Shown here piece after piece: positions 30,478-39,740 of a DNA stretch of 64,000 bases. Position 1 is the stretch's first letter. The number at the start of each line of letters is the position of its first letter. The notes below the pieces were generated by a model. It ran no database searches. It saw only the letters and a list, made by a program, of their open reading frames with translations, and was not told where the DNA came from. The DNA comes from Sphingomonas prati (lineage in GTDB: Bacteria; Pseudomonadota; Alphaproteobacteria; Sphingomonadales; Sphingomonadaceae): NCBI RefSeq assembly GCF_014643515.1, contig NZ_BMJP01000002.1, forward strand, positions 372,001 through 436,000, read 5' to 3'. Made by a program: the position numbers and the translations under genes.

Positions 30478-31788
30478 TTGGCCAAGCGCCTGACCCTCTA
30501 CATCCTCATCGGCATGGTGCTCGGCATCGTCGTCGGGTTCGTGATGAACGCCATGATCGCCCCCGCTGATATCAAGGGCGCGACCGACGGCTTCACGATC
30601 GTCACCGACATCTTCCTGCGGCTGATCAAGATGATCATCGCGCCGCTCGTCTTCTCGACGCTCGTCGTCGGCATCGCGCATATGGGCGACACCGCGGCAC
30701 TCGGCCGGATCGGCGCGAAGACGATGGCGTGGTTCCTGTCCGCCACCGTCGTCTCGCTGACGCTGGGGCTGATCCTGGTCAACCTGCTCGGCCCCGGCCG
30801 CGGGCTTTCGCTGCCGCTGCCGCCGGTCACCGAAACGCTCGGCCTCGATACCAAGGCGTTCAATCTCCACGATTTCCTGACTCATATCGTGCCCACCTCT
30901 ATCTTCGACGCGATGGCCAAGAACGACATCCTGCCGATCGTCGTGTTCGCACTGTTCGTCGGCGTGGCACTGACCGCCATCGGCGAGAAGGCGTCGCCCA
31001 TCGTGCGCGGCATGGAATCGCTGGTCGCGCTGATGCTGCAGATCACCGACTACGTCATGCGCGCCGCCCCGCTGGCGGTGTTCGCCGCGATCGCCCACGC
31101 GGTCGCGGTCAACGGCCTCACGATCCTACTGACCTTCGGCAAGTTCATCGGCAGCTTCTATCTCGGTCTCGCCATCCTCTGGCTGGTGCTGTTCCTCGCC
31201 GCGTTCGTCTTCATCGGGCCGCGCATCACGCTGCTGATCCGCTACATCCGCGAACCGATCCTGCTCGCCTTTTCGACCGCATCGTCGGAGGCCGCCTACC
31301 CCCGCACGCTCGAGGCGCTCGACCGGTTCGGCGTGCCGCGCCGCATCGCCAGCTTCGTCCTGCCCCTCGGCTACTCGTTCAATCTGGACGGGTCGATGAT
31401 GTACATGACCTTCGCCAGCCTGTTCATCGCGCAGCTCTACGGCATCGACATCTCGGTGGGGCAGCAGATCACGATGGTGCTGATCCTGATGATCACGTCG
31501 AAGGGCATGGCCGGCGTGCCGCGCGCCAGCCTCGTCGTGATCTCCGCCGTCATGGGGAATTTCGGCATTCCCGAGGCCGGGCTGATCCTGATCCTGGCCG
31601 TCGATCAGTTCCTCGACATGGGCCGGTCCGGCACCAACGTCGTCGGCAACGCGATCGCCACGGTGGTCGTCGCCAAGTGGGAAGGCCAGCTCGAGGTCCG
31701 CGAACCCGCCGAGATCGAACCACCCCACGCCCCGACGCGCACCGCAACCGCCGGCCGCGCGGGTCTGGATATCGACCCGCAGGCCTGA
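30478..31788 (+). CDS. Dicarboxylate/amino acid:cation symporter (DAACS family)
   Basis: The 436-residue inner-membrane carrier takes up dicarboxylates or acidic amino acids with H+ or Na+. It has about eight transmembrane helices and two re-entrant loops. Family blocks include STASSEAAYPRTLEAL, YSFNLDGSMMYMTFASLF and SKGMAGVPRAS. The start is a TTG at 30478-30480 with GGAG seven bases upstream; the next ATG is inside the first helix and too late. The C-terminal 40 residues are a variable cytoplasmic tail. A hairpin follows the stop. Confidence 0.93.
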   Translation: MAKRLTLYILIGMVLGIVVGFVMNAMIAPADIKGATDGFTIVTDIFLRLIKMIIAPLVFSTLVVGIAHMGDTAALGRIGAKTMAWFLSATVVSLTLGLILVNLLGPGRGLSLPLPPVTETLGLDTKAFNLHDFLTHIVPTSIFDAMAKNDILPIVVFALFVGVALTAIGEKASPIVRGMESLVALMLQITDYVMRAAPLAVFAAIAHAVAVNGLTILLTFGKFIGSFYLGLAILWLVLFLAAFVFIGPRITLLIRYIREPILLAFSTASSEAAYPRTLEALDRFGVPRRIASFVLPLGYSFNLDGSMMYMTFASLFIAQLYGIDISVGQQITMVLILMITSKGMAGVPRASLVVISAVMGNFGIPEAGLILILAVDQFLDMGRSGTNVVGNAIATVVVAKWEGQLEVREPAEIEPPHAPTRTATAGRAGLDIDPQA

Positions 31789-31793
31789 CCTTA

Positions 31794-31829
31794 GCGTCTG
31801 TTCCCCGGCGAAGGCCGGGGCCCAGACGC
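31794..31829. terminator. GC-rich hairpin after the symporter gene
   Basis: The sequence folds as two seven-base stems (GCGTCTG with CAGACGC, and CCCCGGC with GCCGGGG) separated by a 2x2 mismatch, with loop GAAG. There is no T-run, so it may be a REP-type element as much as a terminator. Confidence 0.55.
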
Positions 31830-31866
31830 AACACCTCACCCACCAATTCCATGCTACACCCCCAGC

Positions 31867-32595
31867 ATGCCAACCCACACCCGCCCCGACCGCCCCGCGC
31901 TCAGCTACCACCACCGCCTCGGCACCGGCCCGACGATCGTCTTCCTCCCCGGCTACGCGTCCGACATGACCGGCTCCAAGGCGCTCGCGCTCGACGCCTG
32001 GGCCGCCGACACGGGCCGCGCGATGCTCCGCCTCGACTATGCCGGCTGCGGCGCCAGCGACGGCGCGTTCGAGGATCAGAGTCTCACCGACTGGCGCGAC
32101 GACGTCCTCACGCTGATCGATACCGTCGTCGAAGGCCCCATCATGCTCGTCGGCTCGTCGATGGGCGGCTGGCTCATGCTACTCGTCGCGCTTGCCCGGC
32201 CCGATCGGATCGCAGGCCTCGTCGGCATCGCCGCCGCACCCGACTTCACCGCATGGGGCTATGGCGACGCCGCCCGTGCGATCATGGCGCGCGACGGCCG
32301 CTTCGTCGAACCGTCCGACTATGGCGACCCGATGGTCATCACCCAGCGCTTCTGGGAAAGCGGCCAGGCGTCCCTCCTTCTCGACGCACCGATCGCGCTC
32401 GACGTCCCCGTCCGCCTGCTCCACGGACAGGCCGACCGCGACGTGCCGTTCGCGATCAGCCTCCGCCTCGCCGACGCGCTGCGTTCAGCCGACGTGCAGA
32501 CGATTCTCGTCAAGGACGGCGATCACCGATTGTCGCGGCCGCAGGATATCGCCCTGCTGATCGCGACGGTCGACCGGCTGCTGGACACGCTATGA
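31867..32595 (+). CDS. Alpha/beta hydrolase
   Basis: This 242-residue serine hydrolase has the nucleophile elbow GSSMGG with Ser98, the oxyanion region FLPGYASDM near 26-34, an acid residue likely in GQADRDVPF and the catalytic His in KDGDHRLSR. The pattern resembles ABHD10-like thioesterases or peptidases of this fold, but the substrate is unknown. It overlaps the downstream TPR gene by four bases (ATGA). Confidence 0.9.
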   Translation: MPTHTRPDRPALSYHHRLGTGPTIVFLPGYASDMTGSKALALDAWAADTGRAMLRLDYAGCGASDGAFEDQSLTDWRDDVLTLIDTVVEGPIMLVGSSMGGWLMLLVALARPDRIAGLVGIAAAPDFTAWGYGDAARAIMARDGRFVEPSDYGDPMVITQRFWESGQASLLLDAPIALDVPVRLLHGQADRDVPFAISLRLADALRSADVQTILVKDGDHRLSRPQDIALLIATVDRLLDTL

Positions 32596-33254
32596 TCGCT
32601 CTCTTCCTCCTGCTTCAGGCCGCCGCCGGCCCCGCCGCGCCGCCCACCGTCGCGACCAAGCGCTTCGAAGCCTGCACCGCGCTCATCAAGACCGACGCCG
32701 CCGCCGCAGTGGCGGAGGGCGAACGCTGGGCCGCGACCAATGGCGGCCTCCCCGCCCGGCTCTGCCTCGGCCTCGCCTATGTCGCGCAGGAGAAATGGGC
32801 CCCCGCCGAAATTGCCTTCGCGCAAGCCGCGACCGAGGCGGAGGCCGCCCGCGACGGCCGCGCCGCCGCGCTCTGGGTGCAGGCCGCGAATGCCGCACTC
32901 GCCGCCGACGATCCGTCCAAGGCGCGCGGCGATCTCGACAAGGCGCTCTCCCTCCCCGTGCTGACCGACGTCATGCGCGGCGAGGCCTATCTTGACCGCG
33001 CCCGCGCCGGTGTCGCGCTGAACGACCTGCCTGCCGCACGTATCGACCTCGATCAGGCGCTGAAGCTCGTCCCCGCCGACCCGCTCGCCTGGCTGCTGTC
33101 CGCCGCGCTCGCCCGCCGACAGGGCGACCAGCGCCGCGCGGTCCGCGACCTGGCCGAGGCACGCACCCGCGATCCGAGGGCGCCGGAGATCACCGAGGAA
33201 GCCGCCCGCATCGCCCAGATGCCGCTCAAACCGGTCTCTCCCGTCGGCCGCTGA
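32592..33254 (+). CDS. TPR-repeat protein
   Basis: The 220-residue protein starts with a short hydrophobic segment (MIALFLLLQAAAG), which is a possible signal peptide. Helical repeats of tetratricopeptide type follow, seen in AWLLSAALARRQGDQRRAVRDLAEARTRDP and RIDLDQALKLVPADP. TPR proteins mediate protein contacts, and no partner can be named. Translation is coupled to the alpha/beta hydrolase gene, so the two may act together at the envelope. Confidence 0.8.
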   Translation: MIALFLLLQAAAGPAAPPTVATKRFEACTALIKTDAAAAVAEGERWAATNGGLPARLCLGLAYVAQEKWAPAEIAFAQAATEAEAARDGRAAALWVQAANAALAADDPSKARGDLDKALSLPVLTDVMRGEAYLDRARAGVALNDLPAARIDLDQALKLVPADPLAWLLSAALARRQGDQRRAVRDLAEARTRDPRAPEITEEAARIAQMPLKPVSPVGR

Positions 33255-33299
33255 CGCCCCCGGCATTGCACCCGCCGCCGCGGTTCCTAAGTACGTGGA

Positions 33300-33713
33300 A
33301 TGCGCTATCTCCACACCATGATCCGGGTTTCGGACCCGGACGCCACCATCCGCTTCTTCCAGCTGCTCGGCCTGAAAGAGGTCAAGCGGATGGAGAATGA
33401 AAAGGGTCGCTTCACGCTGATCTTCCTCGCCCCGCCGGGGCAGGAGGACGCGCAGGTCGAACTGACTCACAATTGGGACCCGGAGGAATATGGCTCGGGC
33501 CGCAACTTCGGTCATCTCGCCTACCAGGTCGACGATATCTACGCGACGTGCCAGACGCTGTCGGACGCCGGCGTCACGATCAACCGCCCGCCGCGCGACG
33601 GCCACATGGCATTCGTGAAGACGCCCGACGGCATCTCGGTCGAGCTGCTGCAAAACGGCACGTTGCCGCCGCAGGAACCCTGGGCCTCGATGCCCAACAC
33701 CGGGACCTGGTAA
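33300..33713 (+). CDS. gloA: Lactoylglutathione lyase (glyoxalase I)
   Basis: GloA converts the methylglyoxal-glutathione hemithioacetal to S-lactoylglutathione in the cytoplasm. The 137-residue protein has the four metal ligands expected of the Ni/Zn enzymes: His5, Glu54, His72 and Glu115. GHLAYQVDD and TPDGISVELLQ are the surrounding motifs. It lies one base before gloB, so the two enzymes of the pathway form one transcription unit. Confidence 0.96.
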   Translation: MRYLHTMIRVSDPDATIRFFQLLGLKEVKRMENEKGRFTLIFLAPPGQEDAQVELTHNWDPEEYGSGRNFGHLAYQVDDIYATCQTLSDAGVTINRPPRDGHMAFVKTPDGISVELLQNGTLPPQEPWASMPNTGTW

Positions 33714-33714
33714 G

Positions 33715-34443
33715 ATGATCGACGTCGCCTGCGTCCCCGCACTCTCGGACAACTATGTCTGGCTGTTGCATGATGACGCAAGCGGCGACACCGTCGTGAT
33801 CGACCCGGGCGAGGCCGAACCGGTCCTTGCCGCGGCGGCGGAGCGCGGCTGGACGATCGGCCAGATCTGGAACACCCACTGGCACCCCGACCATGTCGGC
33901 GGCAACGCGGCGATCAAGGCCGCGACCGGCTGCACCATCACCGGCCCGGCTGCGGAGGCGGACCGCATCCCGACGCTCGACCGCACCGTGTCGGCCGGCG
34001 ACAGTGTCACGATCGGCGCGTTCAGCGCGACCGTCATGGCGGTCCCGGCCCATACGAACGGCCACATCGCCTATCATTTCGCCGACCCCGCGATGCTGTT
34101 CTCCGGCGACGTCATCTTCGTCATGGGCTGCGGGCGGCTGTTCGAGGGCACGCCTGCCCAGATGCACGACGCGCTCACTCGCATCGCCGCGCTGCCCGGT
34201 GAAACGCTGATCTACGGCGCGCACGAATATAGCGCGGCCAACGCCCGCTTCGCACTGGTCGCCGAACCCGATAACGCCGCCATCCGCGACCGCGCGGCGG
34301 AGATCGACCGCCTCCGCGCGGACGGCAAACCGACCCTCCCCACCACGGTGGCGCTGGAACGCGCCACCAACCCCTTCGTCCGTGCCCCCGACGTCGCGAC
34401 GCTTGCCCGCCACCGCGCCGCCAAGGACGATTTCCGCGGGTAA
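33715..34443 (+). CDS. gloB: Hydroxyacylglutathione hydrolase (glyoxalase II)
   Basis: GloB hydrolyses S-lactoylglutathione to D-lactate and glutathione. The 242-residue metallo-beta-lactamase-fold protein carries the dinuclear metal motif THWHPDH at 54-60. Further ligands are His in AHTNGHIAY, Asp in FSGDVIFVMGCGRLFEG and His in YGAHEY. The C-terminal substrate domain ends with the family block TNPFVRA. It starts one base after the gloA stop. Confidence 0.96.
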   Translation: MIDVACVPALSDNYVWLLHDDASGDTVVIDPGEAEPVLAAAAERGWTIGQIWNTHWHPDHVGGNAAIKAATGCTITGPAAEADRIPTLDRTVSAGDSVTIGAFSATVMAVPAHTNGHIAYHFADPAMLFSGDVIFVMGCGRLFEGTPAQMHDALTRIAALPGETLIYGAHEYSAANARFALVAEPDNAAIRDRAAEIDRLRADGKPTLPTTVALERATNPFVRAPDVATLARHRAAKDDFRG

Positions 34444-34470
34444 CCGCTTCGCGCCAGGAGACTCCCCGCC

Positions 34471-34863
34471 ATGTCGATCCGCTTGTCCGCCGCCCTCCTC
34501 ATCGCCGCCGCATCGGTCCCCGCCGTCGCGGCGGACGTGCCGATCGTCCGCACCCCTGCGCTCGACAAGCTGATCGGCGACCGCGTCGCCGGTGCGCCGG
34601 TCGACTGTATCGACCTGCCCCGCGTCCGGAGCTCCGATACGCTCTCGAACCCCGACACGATCGTCTACCGTACGGGCCAGTTGCTCTACGTGAACCAGCC
34701 AGCCGGCGGTTGCGGCTTCCGGTCGGACCCGATCATCGTCTCGCGCACGCCGTCCACCCGGCTGTGCCGCGGCGACATCATCTCGTCCGTCGATCGCGGG
34801 TCGCGCATGCCGATGGGCTCCTGCGGCCTCGGCACGTTCACGCCCTACGCCAAGGCGAAGTAG
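34471..34863 (+). CDS. Small exported protein of unknown function
   Basis: This 130-residue protein has a signal peptide (MSIRLSAALLIAAASVPA, ending near VAA). The mature part contains four cysteines (APVDCIDL, GGCGFRSD, TRLCRGDI, GSCGLGTF) that could form two disulfides. AGGAG lies upstream of the ATG. I do not recognise the family, but the pattern resembles small periplasmic proteins common in sphingomonads. It follows gloB by 27 bases. Confidence 0.78.
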   Translation: MSIRLSAALLIAAASVPAVAADVPIVRTPALDKLIGDRVAGAPVDCIDLPRVRSSDTLSNPDTIVYRTGQLLYVNQPAGGCGFRSDPIIVSRTPSTRLCRGDIISSVDRGSRMPMGSCGLGTFTPYAKAK

Positions 34864-34866
34864 CCG

Positions 34867-36654
34867 CTACTTCCGGTACAGCGCGTCCAGCCGCGCGCCG
34901 TACCGCGCGCGGATCACGTGCCGGCGGATCTTCATCGACGGCGTCAGTTCCTCGTTCTCGATCGCGAACGGCTCGTCCGCCACCACGATCCGCCGTACCT
35001 TCTCCGTCACCGACAGCCCGGCATTCACGCGGTCCACAGCGGCCGACAGCGCACGGGCGAATCCCGGATCCTCCGCCACCTTCGCCGGATCGACCCCCTG
35101 CGCCGCCGCCCACTCCCGCGCCCATTCCGGATCGGGCACGATCAGCCCCACCAGATGCGGCCGCCGGTCGCCGTAAACCATCGCCTGCAGGATCTCGGGC
35201 TCCAGCGTCAGCATCCCCTCCACACGCTGCGGCGCGACATTGTCGCCCTTGTCGTTGATCAGCAGGTCCTTCTTGCGGTCGGTGATCACCACCCGCCCGG
35301 CGTCGTCGATATGGCCGATGTCGCCAGTGTGCAGCCAGCCGTCCACCAACACCCGCGCCGTCTCCGCCGGGTTCCGCCAGTAACCGTGCATCACGCACTC
35401 GCCGCGCACCAGGATCTCGCCGTCCTCGCCGATCCGCACCTCGGTGCCTTTCAGCGGCGGGCCGACCGTATCCATCTTGATCCCCGCCGACGGCCGGTTG
35501 CACGAGATGATCGGCGCCGCCTCGGTCTGGCCGTAGCCCTGCAACAGAGTCACGCCCAGCGCATCGAAGAACACGCCCACCTCCGGGTTCAGCGGCGCCC
35601 CGCCCGACACCATCGCCTTCAACCGCCCGCCGAACTTTGCGGAAATCTTGGGCCGCAGCGTCCGCGACAGGATCAGCTCCATCGGCTTGTCGCGCCACCG
35701 CGGCCGCCCCGCCATCCGCCCCGCCCCGATCGCCAGCGCACGGCTCATCAGATAGTTCGGCACGCGCCCCTGCTTGCCGACCTGCTTCAGGATCCGCGTG
35801 CGCAACACCTCGAACAGCCGCGGCACGACGACCATGATCGTCGGCCGCACCTCCTCGATATTGCTCGCCAGCTTCTCCAGCCCCTCGGAATAATAGATCT
35901 GCCCGCCCAGCCCGATCGGGAAATACTGCCCGCCGCTATGCTCGTAGGCGTGCGACGCGGGCAGGAACGACAGGAACACCTCGTCCCCCCACCCGAAATC
36001 GGTCGAGATGACATCGACGCAGCCCGCGACATTCTGCAGGATCGCCCCGTGATGCTGCTGCACCCCACGCGGCGCGCCACCCGTGCCCGACGTGTAGATC
36101 ACGCACGCCAGGTCCCCGCGCTCGAAGTCCGCCCCCGCAGCACAGGCCTTCAGATCCGGGGTCCCGGCGATCATCATCGCCTGCCAGTCCGCGAACCGCA
36201 CATTGCCGGCCTGCTGCCCCACCCCCATCGCCTCGATCCCGACGATCAGGTCGCAATGCGTCGACCGCAGGACCGCGGGCAGCAGCGCCCGCGCCAGCTT
36301 CGCGGTCGACACGATCACCGCCCGCGCCCCGCTGTCGCTCAGAATATGGGCATGGTCGCGCTCGGTATTGGTGATGTAGGTCGGCACGGTCACGCACCCC
36401 GCCGCCATGATCGCCAGGTCCGCCACGCACCATTCCGGACGGTTCTCGGACACCAGCATCACCCGGTCGCCGCGCTCCAGCCCCATGTCGCGCAATGCCG
36501 CGGCCAGCACCGCCACCTGCTCCGCCGCCGCGCGCCAGCTTGTCGCGGTCCACACGCCGTCATGCTTCACCCACAGGAATGGCGCATCGCCGCGTTCCGC
36601 CGCCCGCGTGAAGAACATCGTGACCAGGTTCGGAAAATGTTCGAGTTGCCGCAT
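34867..36654 (-). CDS. Long-chain acyl-CoA synthetase (AMP-dependent ligase)
   Basis: The 595-residue enzyme activates fatty acids to acyl-CoA through an acyl-AMP. The AMP-binding motif is YTSGTGGAPRGVQQHH, with SGGAPLNPEVG and LLQGYGQTEAAP in the core. DGWLHTGDIGHID and the C-terminal RKKDLLINDKGDNVAPQ with the hinge follow. It belongs to the FAA1-like group seen in many bacteria. The start at 36654 (MRQLEHFPNLV) has AGGAG close upstream. It is convergent with the small exported-protein gene, with only three bases between the stops. Confidence 0.93.
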   Translation of the reverse strand: MRQLEHFPNLVTMFFTRAAERGDAPFLWVKHDGVWTATSWRAAAEQVAVLAAALRDMGLERGDRVMLVSENRPEWCVADLAIMAAGCVTVPTYITNTERDHAHILSDSGARAVIVSTAKLARALLPAVLRSTHCDLIVGIEAMGVGQQAGNVRFADWQAMMIAGTPDLKACAAGADFERGDLACVIYTSGTGGAPRGVQQHHGAILQNVAGCVDVISTDFGWGDEVFLSFLPASHAYEHSGGQYFPIGLGGQIYYSEGLEKLASNIEEVRPTIMVVVPRLFEVLRTRILKQVGKQGRVPNYLMSRALAIGAGRMAGRPRWRDKPMELILSRTLRPKISAKFGGRLKAMVSGGAPLNPEVGVFFDALGVTLLQGYGQTEAAPIISCNRPSAGIKMDTVGPPLKGTEVRIGEDGEILVRGECVMHGYWRNPAETARVLVDGWLHTGDIGHIDDAGRVVITDRKKDLLINDKGDNVAPQRVEGMLTLEPEILQAMVYGDRRPHLVGLIVPDPEWAREWAAAQGVDPAKVAEDPGFARALSAAVDRVNAGLSVTEKVRRIVVADEPFAIENEELTPSMKIRRHVIRARYGARLDALYRK

Positions 36655-36724
36655 GTCCGCTCCTGCCCGGCCCGTGTCGCGATACCCTAGGCCCGACCGC
36701 CACCGCGGCAACGATAATCGGGTG

Positions 36725-37747
36725 CTACCCCGTCCCGACCGCATCGGCGACCGACGCGAACCCGTCGCGCTTCAGCAGCGTCGGCAACGCCCGCGTCATG
36801 CGCCGCGCCAGCCCCGGCCCTTCATACACCAGCGCCGAATAGAGCTGGACCAGCGACGCACCCGCTCGGATCCGCGCATAGGCATCCTCCGCCGATCCGA
36901 TCCCGCCCGCGCCGATCAGCGGCAACTGCCCGCCCGTCGCCGCCCGGAAATCGCGCAGGCACTGCAACGCCGGCTCCCGCAACGGCGCACCCGACAGCCC
37001 GCCGGCCTCGCCCGCATGGCGCGACCGCAGCGTGGGCCGCGCGATCGTCGTGTTCGATACGATCAGCGCGTCGATCCCGCTGTCGATCGCGGCGCGCGCG
37101 ATCCCGTCGATCTGCGCGCGATCCAGGTCAGGCGCGACTTTCAGGAACACCGGCACGGCCCCCCGCGCGCCCTGCACCGCCGCCAGCAACGCGGTCAGCT
37201 CGCTCCCGCTCTGCAAGCCGCGCAGGCCCGGCGTGTTGGGCGAACTGATGTTCACCGTCACATAATCCGCCACGGTCGACGCACGCGCCACGCCGGCGGC
37301 ATAGTCCGCGATCCGGTCCGCCGCGTCCTTGTTCGCGCCGACATTGACGCCGACGATCCCCTTCGGCCGCCGCGCGCTCAGCCGCGCCAGCCCGGCGTCC
37401 AGCCCGCCATTGTTGAACCCCATCCGGTTGATCACCGCACGGTCCTTGGGCAGCCGGAACAGCCGCGGCCTTGGGTTCCCGTCCTGCGGCAACGGGGTCA
37501 GCGTGCCGACCTCGACGAAGCCGAACCCCAGCGTCAGGAAACCGGTCGCCGCCTCGGCATTCTTGTCGACGCCGGCCGCCAGCCCGACCGGGTTCGGAAA
37601 GCGGATGCCCGCCACCGTCGTCGCCAGCGCCGCGTCGTCCGCCGGCGCCCGTTCCGGCAACCGCGCCAGCCCGGCGATGGTCAGGGCATGCGCCCGCTCC
37701 GCCTCGATCCGGAACAGCAGGGGGCGGACAAGATCGAAGGCGCGCAT
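36725..37747 (-). CDS. pyrD: Quinone-dependent dihydroorotate dehydrogenase
   Basis: PyrD oxidises dihydroorotate to orotate in pyrimidine synthesis and passes electrons to the quinone pool. The 340-residue protein is a class 2 enzyme. Its N-terminal helices (AFDLVRPLLFRIEAERAHAL) bind the membrane, followed by an FMN-binding TIM barrel with NPVGLAAGVDKNA. VTVNISSPNTPGLR carries the catalytic Ser typical of class 2, and GAGGIGSAEDAY lies near the end. It is upstream of the acyl-CoA synthetase on the same strand. Confidence 0.96.
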   Translation of the reverse strand: MRAFDLVRPLLFRIEAERAHALTIAGLARLPERAPADDAALATTVAGIRFPNPVGLAAGVDKNAEAATGFLTLGFGFVEVGTLTPLPQDGNPRPRLFRLPKDRAVINRMGFNNGGLDAGLARLSARRPKGIVGVNVGANKDAADRIADYAAGVARASTVADYVTVNISSPNTPGLRGLQSGSELTALLAAVQGARGAVPVFLKVAPDLDRAQIDGIARAAIDSGIDALIVSNTTIARPTLRSRHAGEAGGLSGAPLREPALQCLRDFRAATGGQLPLIGAGGIGSAEDAYARIRAGASLVQLYSALVYEGPGLARRMTRALPTLLKRDGFASVADAVGTG

Positions 37748-37815
37748 GGCGACGCTATGGCAGGCGGCGGCCGAGGTCGCTAGGCTTGGGCGCAGATATA
37801 GGGGGTTTCACGATC

Positions 37816-39642
37816 ATGCGCTTCGTCACCATGCTTCTGGCTGGCACCATCGCCGCGGCCCTGCCCGCATCCGCCACGCCGGCCCAGACGCCCGCCGCCA
37901 CGCCCGCCGCCGGTGCGCAGGACGCCGCACTCGCCAGCTTCTTCGACGCGGTCGACAAGGCACAGCTCGCGCGCAGTCCGCAGGGCAAGGCCTATCGCGG
38001 CATCCGCGACGCCGATTATGGCAAGCTCGACGATCCCAGCGACGCTGCCCGCCTGCGCGACTATCAGGCGGACGAAGCCGCGCTGGCCGACATGAAACGC
38101 CGGTTCGACCCGGCCAGGCTCTCGCCCGAAAGCCGGCTGTCCTACGACCTGTTCGTCCAGCAGGCGGATCGCCGCCGCGCCGCCTGGGCCTACCGCGACA
38201 ACGGGTATGTGTTCGATCAGATGAACGGCGTGCAGAGCCGGCTGCCCGCCTTCCTCATCAACATCCACCGCATCACCAACCGCGCGGATGCCGACGCCTA
38301 TGTCAGCCGGCTGCGCGCGATCGGCCCGGTCATGGACTCCGCCATCGCCACCGCCGCCCGCCGTGCGCAGGCGGGGGTCCAGCCGCCGAAATGGGTCTAC
38401 CCGTATGTCATCTCCGACGCGCGCAACGTCATCACCGGCGCGCCGTTCGGCCCCGGCCCCGACGCCCCCCTCTCTGCCGATCTCAAGACCAAGGTGAACG
38501 CGCTCGCCATTCCCGCGGCGGACAAGGCGGCGATCCTGAAGTCCGGCGCCGACGCGATGATCCAGGTCGTGAAGCCCGCCTATGACCGGCTGATCGCGGC
38601 GATGACCGCACAGGAAAAGACTGCCGGCACCGACGACGGCATCTGGCGGTTCAAGGACGGCGCCGGCTACTATGCCGAGCGCCTCAAGAACTACACCACC
38701 ACCGAGATGACGCCCGACCAGATTCACCAGGTCGGGCTCGACAATGTCGCGCGCATCCACCGCGAAATCCAGGGGATCATGACGCAGGTCGGGTTCAAGG
38801 GGTCGCTCCAGGACTTCTTCCAGTTGATGCGCACCGACAAGCGCTTCTATGCGCCCAACACGCCCGAAGGCCGAGCGCTCTATCTGTCCGAGACGGAAAA
38901 GGCGCGCGCCGCGGTCACCGCCAAGCTGCCCCAGTGGTTCGGCGTGCTGCCCAAGGCACCGCTGGTCGTGAAGGCGGTCGAACCGTTCCGCGAGAAATCA
39001 GCCGGCAAGGCGTTCTACCAGAGCCCGGCCCCCGACGGATCGCGCCCCGGCACCTACTACGCCAACCTCTACGACATGGCCGACATGCCGTTGTTCGAGG
39101 TGGAGGCGCTGTTCTACCATGAGGGCATTCCCGGCCATCACCTGCAACGCGCGATCCAGACCGAGCTAACCGAACTGCCGCCGTTCCGCCGCTATGGCGG
39201 GTTCACTGCCTATACCGAGGGCTGGGGTCTCTATTCGGAGAAGCTCGCCAAGGACATGGGGCTCTACACCGATCCCTATCGCGACTTCGGCCGGCTCCAG
39301 CTCGAACTGCACCGCGCGATCCGCCTCGTCGTGGACTCCGGCCTCCACCACAAGCGCTGGACGCGCGAGAAGGCGATCCAATATGTGAAGGACAACAGCG
39401 CCGACGCGCCCGGCGGGATCGTGAAGGCGATCGAACGCTACATCGTCTATCCGGGCCAGGCGACGGCCTACCTCGTCGGCCGGCTGAAGATCAGCGAACT
39501 GCGCGATCGCGCGCAGGCGCAACTTGGGTCGAAATACGATGTCCGTGCCTTCCACGACGTCGTGCTGAAGAGCGGCCCGCTGCCGCTCGACATCCTCGAA
39601 CGCCGCGTCGATGCCTGGATTGCCACCACAAAGGCCTCGTAA
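37816..39642 (+). CDS. Exported DUF885 family protein (putative metalloprotease-like)
   Basis: The 608-residue protein has a signal peptide (MRFVTMLLAGTIAAALPA, ending near residue 20) and the DUF885 architecture. Its key motif is FYHEGIPGHHLQRA near residue 436, an HExxxGHH zinc-binding type, plus AYTEGWGLYSEKLA and a C-terminal YPGQATAYLVGRL. The family is annotated as putative zinc peptidases acting in the periplasm, with little experimental proof. The start is ATG 37816; the frame extends upstream through pyrD on the opposite strand but that part is not credible. Confidence 0.9.
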   Translation: MRFVTMLLAGTIAAALPASATPAQTPAATPAAGAQDAALASFFDAVDKAQLARSPQGKAYRGIRDADYGKLDDPSDAARLRDYQADEAALADMKRRFDPARLSPESRLSYDLFVQQADRRRAAWAYRDNGYVFDQMNGVQSRLPAFLINIHRITNRADADAYVSRLRAIGPVMDSAIATAARRAQAGVQPPKWVYPYVISDARNVITGAPFGPGPDAPLSADLKTKVNALAIPAADKAAILKSGADAMIQVVKPAYDRLIAAMTAQEKTAGTDDGIWRFKDGAGYYAERLKNYTTTEMTPDQIHQVGLDNVARIHREIQGIMTQVGFKGSLQDFFQLMRTDKRFYAPNTPEGRALYLSETEKARAAVTAKLPQWFGVLPKAPLVVKAVEPFREKSAGKAFYQSPAPDGSRPGTYYANLYDMADMPLFEVEALFYHEGIPGHHLQRAIQTELTELPPFRRYGGFTAYTEGWGLYSEKLAKDMGLYTDPYRDFGRLQLELHRAIRLVVDSGLHHKRWTREKAIQYVKDNSADAPGGIVKAIERYIVYPGQATAYLVGRLKISELRDRAQAQLGSKYDVRAFHDVVLKSGPLPLDILERRVDAWIATTKAS

Positions 39643-39740
39643 ACGCTCCAAACCTCGAAATTTCGAGCACCCGACACCCCCTCCCCGCATCCGCCCACGG
39701 AGGGCATTGACCCCCATGCTGCCGCATAGCAGCATGGGGC

